64,000 nucleotides of DNA. Origin: Diadema setosum. Taxonomy: Eukaryota; Echinodermata; Echinoidea; Diadematoida; Diadematidae. The position numbers were made by a program, and so were the translations under genes. Every line of letters starts with the position of its first letter. The first letter of the stretch is position 1. Shown piece after piece: positions 58,600 to 64,000 of this stretch. The stretch covers positions 30,122,781 to 30,186,780 of the forward strand of contig NC_092706.1 of NCBI RefSeq assembly GCF_964275005.1, read 5' to 3'. Below the pieces are notes generated by a model that saw only the letters and a program-made list of their open reading frames with translations, was not told where the DNA came from and made no database searches.

Positions 58600-59177
58600 G
58601 GTGGTATCATCAAAATTGGTCAAAACAGATTTCTGTTTTTGGCATAATTTTGTAGTCTGTAATTTTTGTAGCTGAATGATAAAAAAAGGCAAACAATTAT
58701 CGGTTTTCTGGGCCATGATTTTCTGATTTTCAATGGAACATAAACGTATCTGAAGATTTGGATTTAGCGCTGCAGCTAGACTCCGCCCCTAACAACGAAG
58801 GAGTGATCTTATTGGTCAGTGTGTGGCATCATTACTGATTGGTCATGCGTAGACCGCTGGCGCTAAGTTGAATGAACATTGCAGAGGTTTCTAGGAGTAT
58901 ACCTTCTAGTAGTTGTCAAGAGGTGAAAACCGTCTTGCCTCCCCTTGATCATGATAGTGTCAGAAGGAAAACTTTGAAGGCAGTTATCTCGAAACGCTGA
59001 TTTCCTAAACCACTCAACATGGGCTAATAAAATCATTGATATCTCCGCAACTGAGTACTTTTATGAGTTGTGTTAATACATATGAAATTAAAGTGAATGA
59101 GCAAGGAAATAATGTCATGTCAGTTTTAGAAAATTGTCCTTGCCCGACTTTTGGATCCTTTTGTTGTAGTGGGTCAT
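58600..59177. mobile_element. TIR element (GTGACCYGCTACAACAAAAGG), copy 2, left end lost
   Basis: Shares ACTGATTGGTCATGCGTAGA, CCGCTGGCGCTAAG and CTCCCCTTGATCATGATAG with the copy at 51781. The right terminus is GGATCCTTTTGTTGTAGTGG then GTCAT. The interior is longer than in copy 1 by a segment near 58660-58800. Confidence 0.75.
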
Positions 59178-60290
59178 ATATGTCCCCTCTCTATGCTGTC
59201 ATTCAAAAAATGACTCTCTATCCTGTCCTTCACTCTATGTACACTTGCTTCTGGAAACAATGTAGTGGGATTGTGCACATGCAGTATGTCTCAGTGATGA
59301 TTGCTAATTGATAATTGGTTTATGAAAGAATTGAGCCGTAGTCAACACATTAAACTTTGAATCATGATATCCAAAGGCAATTAAATGCTCTAAAATTTGT
59401 GTGTTGGAAGTCCTGTTGGAGATTAGATTCTATGTGTGATTTATCTTGGCATAATTTAAGTTGAATTTTTAGGTGATAAAAACTAAACATTGGGAAAGGC
59501 AATATTCATACTATACAATACAGTTAAAAAGAAGTTTCATAGTCTTCAATTATGCAGAGTTGACTGCTGAGTTTTTTGGGTATGCCATGCATTTAAAGGG
59601 AATAAAAAGAAACCATCCAAAAGAAACCACCCCTACTCTTGAAAATACAATCATGTGGTACTAACTGTAGCACAAGCCTCTTTTGAACAATTTTTAAATC
59701 ATTGCTCCCAAACGTAAACAGGACTTTTAAGATGTGAATGTTTTACTACGTGCAAACAGTGCTGACTTTTGTATCATTGAACACTTTAACTGCATTTGCT
59801 GCTGAGATGATCAGGTACATTGTAGCCACCTTGCTGACTCATGCCGTCGTAGTAGCACAACATTCATCTTGATTTATTGGTTTCTGTATCATCATTGCAC
59901 ATAGTATGCACATTCATGTACAAGCATAAATATAAGTTGTTCACAGAATATTTTTCCTTCATTGCCTTTGCACAGCAATGTACAGCAAAATGTACAACAA
60001 ACATACCACTCTTTCATCCACTGTCCATTGTTTGGTGTCCATCCAAACTACCAAGATTTGTATCTCAATAGAAATTCGTTCATTTATCAGCTCTGACAAC
60101 GTAAGCAACTTTATCCCTGTATAACAGCTTTGATGGGTGTTCTTCTGAATATTTTTGAAAAATGTTAGAAGTACAAAAATTACCGGTAAAATGTTCTTCT
60201 TTGGATTTATGTTTTGCTTGATGCTTGCTGATTTCTTCATTGTTTGTGTCCTGGGAAACATTCTGGGAAACTAGAGCATGCACTTTTGGT
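59178..60290. other. Unassigned stretch
   Basis: No gene seen. It contains a right-end fragment of the AGGCATAATTTACC MITE at 59681-59730 (ATTGCTCCCAAACGTAAACA). Confidence 0.35.
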
Positions 60291-60294
60291 AATA

Positions 60295-60527
60295 GTGTGT
60301 GTATGAAAACCTCAAAAATGCACAGCTTGAACTCCTGCCACACTATCACAAATTCTTCGTAAAATCCATAAAAATTTCCGGATCAAAATTTAATCATCTT
60401 TTCCTTGTGTGATTCCCAACCTTTCCTGCAAATTTCATCTACATCCTTTCCCAACTTTCTGAGTTATTTTGCACACAGACCAACCAACGGTAATGAAAAC
60501 ATAACCTCCTCCCGTGGCGGAGGTAAT
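60295..60527 (+). mobile_element. ACCTCCGCCAAGG-type repeat, copy 4
   Basis: AAATCCATAAAAATTTCCGG, TTTTCCTTGTGTGATTCCC, TTTTGCACACAGACCAACC and CCTCCTCCCGTGGCGGAGGT correspond to copies 2 and 3. The terminal CCTCCGCC/GGCGGAGG inverted word is well preserved here. Confidence 0.7.
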
Positions 60528-62755
60528 AATCCTGTCTGTCCCATGAACATTTGCTCCTTTACTGGAAGGTTACTATTTAATTTCTGTTTAAAAGTTTATT
60601 AAACTCTGCAATTTCCATGTCATATCAATAAATACCCCCAACAACAACAAAACAAAACAAAACAAGAGAGAGAGAGAGAGAAAATCTTAATTGGAGGAGC
60701 AAATTCTTGACCAGTGTGCTGATGGTATTTTGTAACGCACGAGGTTTCTAGTTAGAGTATGCAGTGTTTCTGTAGAATATTTTGTGGACTTCCATTGTAG
60801 CCTGCATCATAGGCTAGAGGGAAAATCATCTTATTTGTTATGCATCAAGGTTGCTATTACCAATACTGCACACTGGCACTGGTCCGACGATCCCTGACCA
60901 GTAAAAATCACTGTCTGACCAGTAACTTTTTCAGGAATGGACCAGTAAAAATGAATTTAAAAAAAAATAATAAAATATCATTAGACAAGGGGGTACCTTC
61001 TGGCCCGACAGACAGGTCAGAACAGGAGAAAAAAATGGGTTAGTGTGCAGCCATGCTATTAGAATAAGATACATGAACAATTTGAACTAAAACTTGACAG
61101 TACAAGTCTTACTTACGAAGACCAAAGATCTCGTCAGTCTTCGTTTAATGCCAAGCTTATTTTGTGAGTTAAGTTTTATTGAGAGGGTGTCTGTGACATT
61201 ATGGAGCCATGGTATGGCTGGTGTTTGACTGCGGTGGGTTGGTTTTTGCTAGGTCCAAGATACATGTATTGCAGTTACATTATACATTGTATAGTGTGCC
61301 GAGTGTCTCTTTCATGAGAGTTTGATTACCTTTTTTTATAAGTTCAACAAATTTCTAAATTTTCAACCACTTTAATCATGAATGTACATGTATTGCAGAT
61401 TCTTTTCTTAATCATGCATGAACATGTTAGATTTTGCTAACATATCTAAATTTTCTGCATCTATGATATACATGTAATGATTTACAATTACAGTGTATAT
61501 TTACTGTGTGCAGTGCTGGAATTTTCAAATTATATCGAAGTTTGTTTATTTTCATAGACTTTACATTTCACAGCTGATTTGCAAAGGCAAATCAAAGTCA
61601 GGGTGTACATATTTTGTGAGTGTGATGTACAGGAATGTACAACTATGTCATTACACAACGTACACCTGTATCATCATTTGAAAAGAATATTTTGGAAAAT
61701 GGAAATTGACAGACATTCCATTTGTGAATAAATTTGAGATTTAAGTGTACAGATAGATTCATGTATCATTGTCTAATGATTGTTTTTTCTCGCTTTTTGT
61801 GGTGAGCTTCAAAAAAATTACATGTGTACAGTGTAATAGGCTTCAAATGAATTTGTTGTTGTTGTTCACCCTATAAACAATGTATATGATTCTGATTACA
61901 ATGTGAACTCAAACTTGGCATGTAATAACTCAGGAAAGTTCAATAAGTTCTTGTTATAACTCTGGTTAGATCACTTCACGAAACTTTTCTAATTTACAGT
62001 TTTAAATAGATACATGTAAACACAAACATTGTAATCCATGATAGTGATATGTTTATTAAATGACTTGCAAAGTCATATGAGCTATACGTGTTCATAATAA
62101 CACTAAAATATGCATAGCAAGATTGACAGACATGATTTCACAGAATACTACATGTACACCTGTACTTCCTTCTGGTACAGAGATATCATAATATGAGTTG
62201 TGATTGGTATAACAACACATTGTCAACTCTTCAGATTTTTACTAAAATTGACTACAATCAGTTGTGACATGTTACTAAAACATCCTCTTGATTTCTACAT
62301 AATAAATACATGCATATCATTCATTTCCCCCCAAACCATTTGACAATTTAGTACAATTTTCATGATGCAGTAAAAAATTTTTTACTTACGAGGGGCACTT
62401 ACTTCTAAAGACAATGTTAAGAGAAGTATAACCAAAGAAACAGGTTAGTAGAAATCTGAATAAATCTGACAACTACACTGTACAGAATTTAAAAAAAAAA
62501 AATCTACCACAGTTCGAAAGTCAACACACAAGGAGTCAAGATGTTTCCTTGAAATAACATTTTCGATCATGTGACTGTGACAAGGCCAAACATAGAATCT
62601 GAAGGTGCTTTGCAGACATTAAGACTCAACTACGCCCTCTACAGCTCAATTTTGTGCTCGTCATTTAAACACATCTAAAAACAGCACCAGCAATGTATCT
62701 ATTTTTATGTAGGTTTTACTCTCATAATATCACATCATACTCTATCAGCACTGTA
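60528..62755. other. Long unassigned stretch
   Basis: Short (GA)n at 60666-60681, several TACATGTA words, otherwise no recognisable gene or repeat boundary. All open frames are short. Confidence 0.35.
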
Positions 62756-63662
62756 TACAGTCAAACCTACCTATAGCAGCCACCCAAGGGAAACAACAAA
62801 AGTGGCCACTATAGACCGATTCGGGTTCGTTGAGGGCAGCAGACAATTTGCGGTAACTGGGCGCAGCCATTAGCTCTAACTGCGGTGTCCCCGCCTACTC
62901 CCCCATCCCCCGGGTAAACATGTTTATCGTGCACTTGTAGCAGGAGTACGCGCACTTCCACTTGTTACAAAGGTTCGCGCATTGAGCAAGCGTTTGCGCA
63001 CTCAGTACGAGACGCCTATTGGCTAAATCAACCATGCATCAGTTTTTCATTCCGTGCGCGTGCATCATTTGCTAATGTAGGGAGGGAGGTATGCGTGAAC
63101 ACCGCAGTAATGGCGTTGCCCATGCTGATAACACACAAAGCGCCTCTCAGAATCGGTCTGTAGACAGGTCAGTTGCCATTTTTAATGTCAACATGTGCAT
63201 TGTACAATAGCAAAAGATACTGCATGTTATTCAAAAAAAAAACAACAAACAAACAAACAAACCAGAAACCAGGAAATAAGTTTGCATGAGCAGCTACAAT
63301 ATAGGAATTTTTTGTACGGTACAATTTACTTCATCTTACATTTTCTTTTAGCCTACTTACTGTTCCTTTGATAGGACTCGGCAGGATTCACGCAATAAAT
63401 GTGAAAGTTAACATATTCATGGCTGATTTAACAGTTCAGATAAATGTTTGTGGCTGCTCTACATGGTTAGATATTCACCACAGGATACAAAATGAGTGGT
63501 TGCTGGCCAAGTTAGGCAGGTGACTGCTGTATAAAGGACACAGCAATTTTGTGTGTGGGATTTTTCAGTTGCCACTATAAGCAGGTGGAGACTATAGACA
63601 GGTGGCTGCTATAGACAGGTGGCTGCTATAGACAGGTGACTGCTAAGACAGGTTTGACTGTA
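62756..63662. mobile_element. TIR element (ACAGTCAAACCT ends) with nested insertion and a 17-bp minisatellite
   Basis: It starts TACAGTCAAACCTACCTATA and ends GACAGGTTTGACTGTA. Near the right end the 17-bp unit ATAGACAGGTGGCTGCT is repeated about three to four times (63590-63655). A second element (about 62818-63162) sits inside it. Confidence 0.75.
62818..63162. mobile_element. Nested element with ACCGATTC ends
   Basis: Inverted ends ACCGATTC and GAATCGGT, flanked by CTATAG on the left and CTGTAG on the right, interrupting a CTATAGACAGG word of the host element. The interior is CpG-rich (GCGCACTTCC, GTTCGCGCATTGAG). Confidence 0.6.
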
Positions 63663-64000
63663 GTTCAATGTACAGTCTGTATTGGGGCAGGAATATAACT
63701 TCAACCAAGGAGTAAAATAAACTTTTCAAAATGACATCATAAATGTCACCATTACCAATGCTTCAAAGCATTAATATTAGTTGTCACTTCTAAATGTACT
63801 ATAAAAGAGTGATCCAAGAAGTTAGGAGGAAAAAAAGAAAGAAAGAAAACATGGTTTGACATAACAGCTGGGTCAGTGCAAGCAAAATGACGCGAATCAA
63901 TCTCCAGTTAGTTACACAGTATGCAGTACTCATGGTCAGTGAGAACAGACATGATCAGATAAGGCAGATCATGCAATGAAGATGTAAGAAACTTTTATTG
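63663..64000. other. Window end, nothing firm
   Basis: TTTATT at 63994-63999 would be an AATAAA on the minus strand, so a minus-strand transcript could end here. That is weak evidence on its own. Confidence 0.2.

Overview
This is animal nuclear DNA: AT-rich, with genes split by short exons in long introns and very many small DNA transposons. The transposon types, the frequent TACATGTA palindromes and the satellite-bearing element in the TAF5 gene fit an echinoderm, most likely a sea urchin. That assignment is inferred from repeat style and protein resemblance, not from a search. I saw no retrovirus-like or Polinton-like element.

Layout. Bases 1-941 (+) are the last exon of an unrecognised phospho-tail protein; a degraded LINE 3' end lies in its probable 3' UTR. 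Bases 5112-28853 (-) hold a complete 17-exon TAF5 gene, the WD40 subunit of TFIID, whose exons join in frame to 683 residues. Its introns are packed with transposons: a satellite-bearing element in two copies (18081-20295) and an inverted cluster of TIR elements in intron 1 (25042-28534). Head-to-head with TAF5, about 350 bp away, starts a tiny gene on the + strand: ribosomal protein eL41 (RPL41, 25 residues) in coding exons of 12, 23 and 43 nt (29200-33844). Bases 38076-44141 (-) encode a six-exon secreted protein of 189 residues with a signal peptide, a Kunitz domain and Cys-rich VWC-like and antistasin-like segments. Bases 50247-54984 (+) encode a 635-residue protein with ten C2H2 zinc fingers and a Gln-rich tail. 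From 55.5 kb to the end I find only repeats and unassigned sequence.

Gene relations. TAF5 and RPL41 are basic expression genes that probably share a divergent promoter: a YY1-like motif lies over the TAF5 start codon and a CTTTTC TOP-like start precedes the RPL41 ATG. The Kunitz protein and the zinc-finger gene are separate units with no visible functional link.

The most striking non-gene signals are an array of nuclear-receptor-type half-sites (TCAAGGTCAAAGGTCA) carried by the satellite element inside TAF5; a roughly 560-bp-arm palindrome made by two copies of one transposon; several MITE families that all sit in TTAA targets; and an opposed pair of one such MITE bracketing the 23-nt RPL41 exon.
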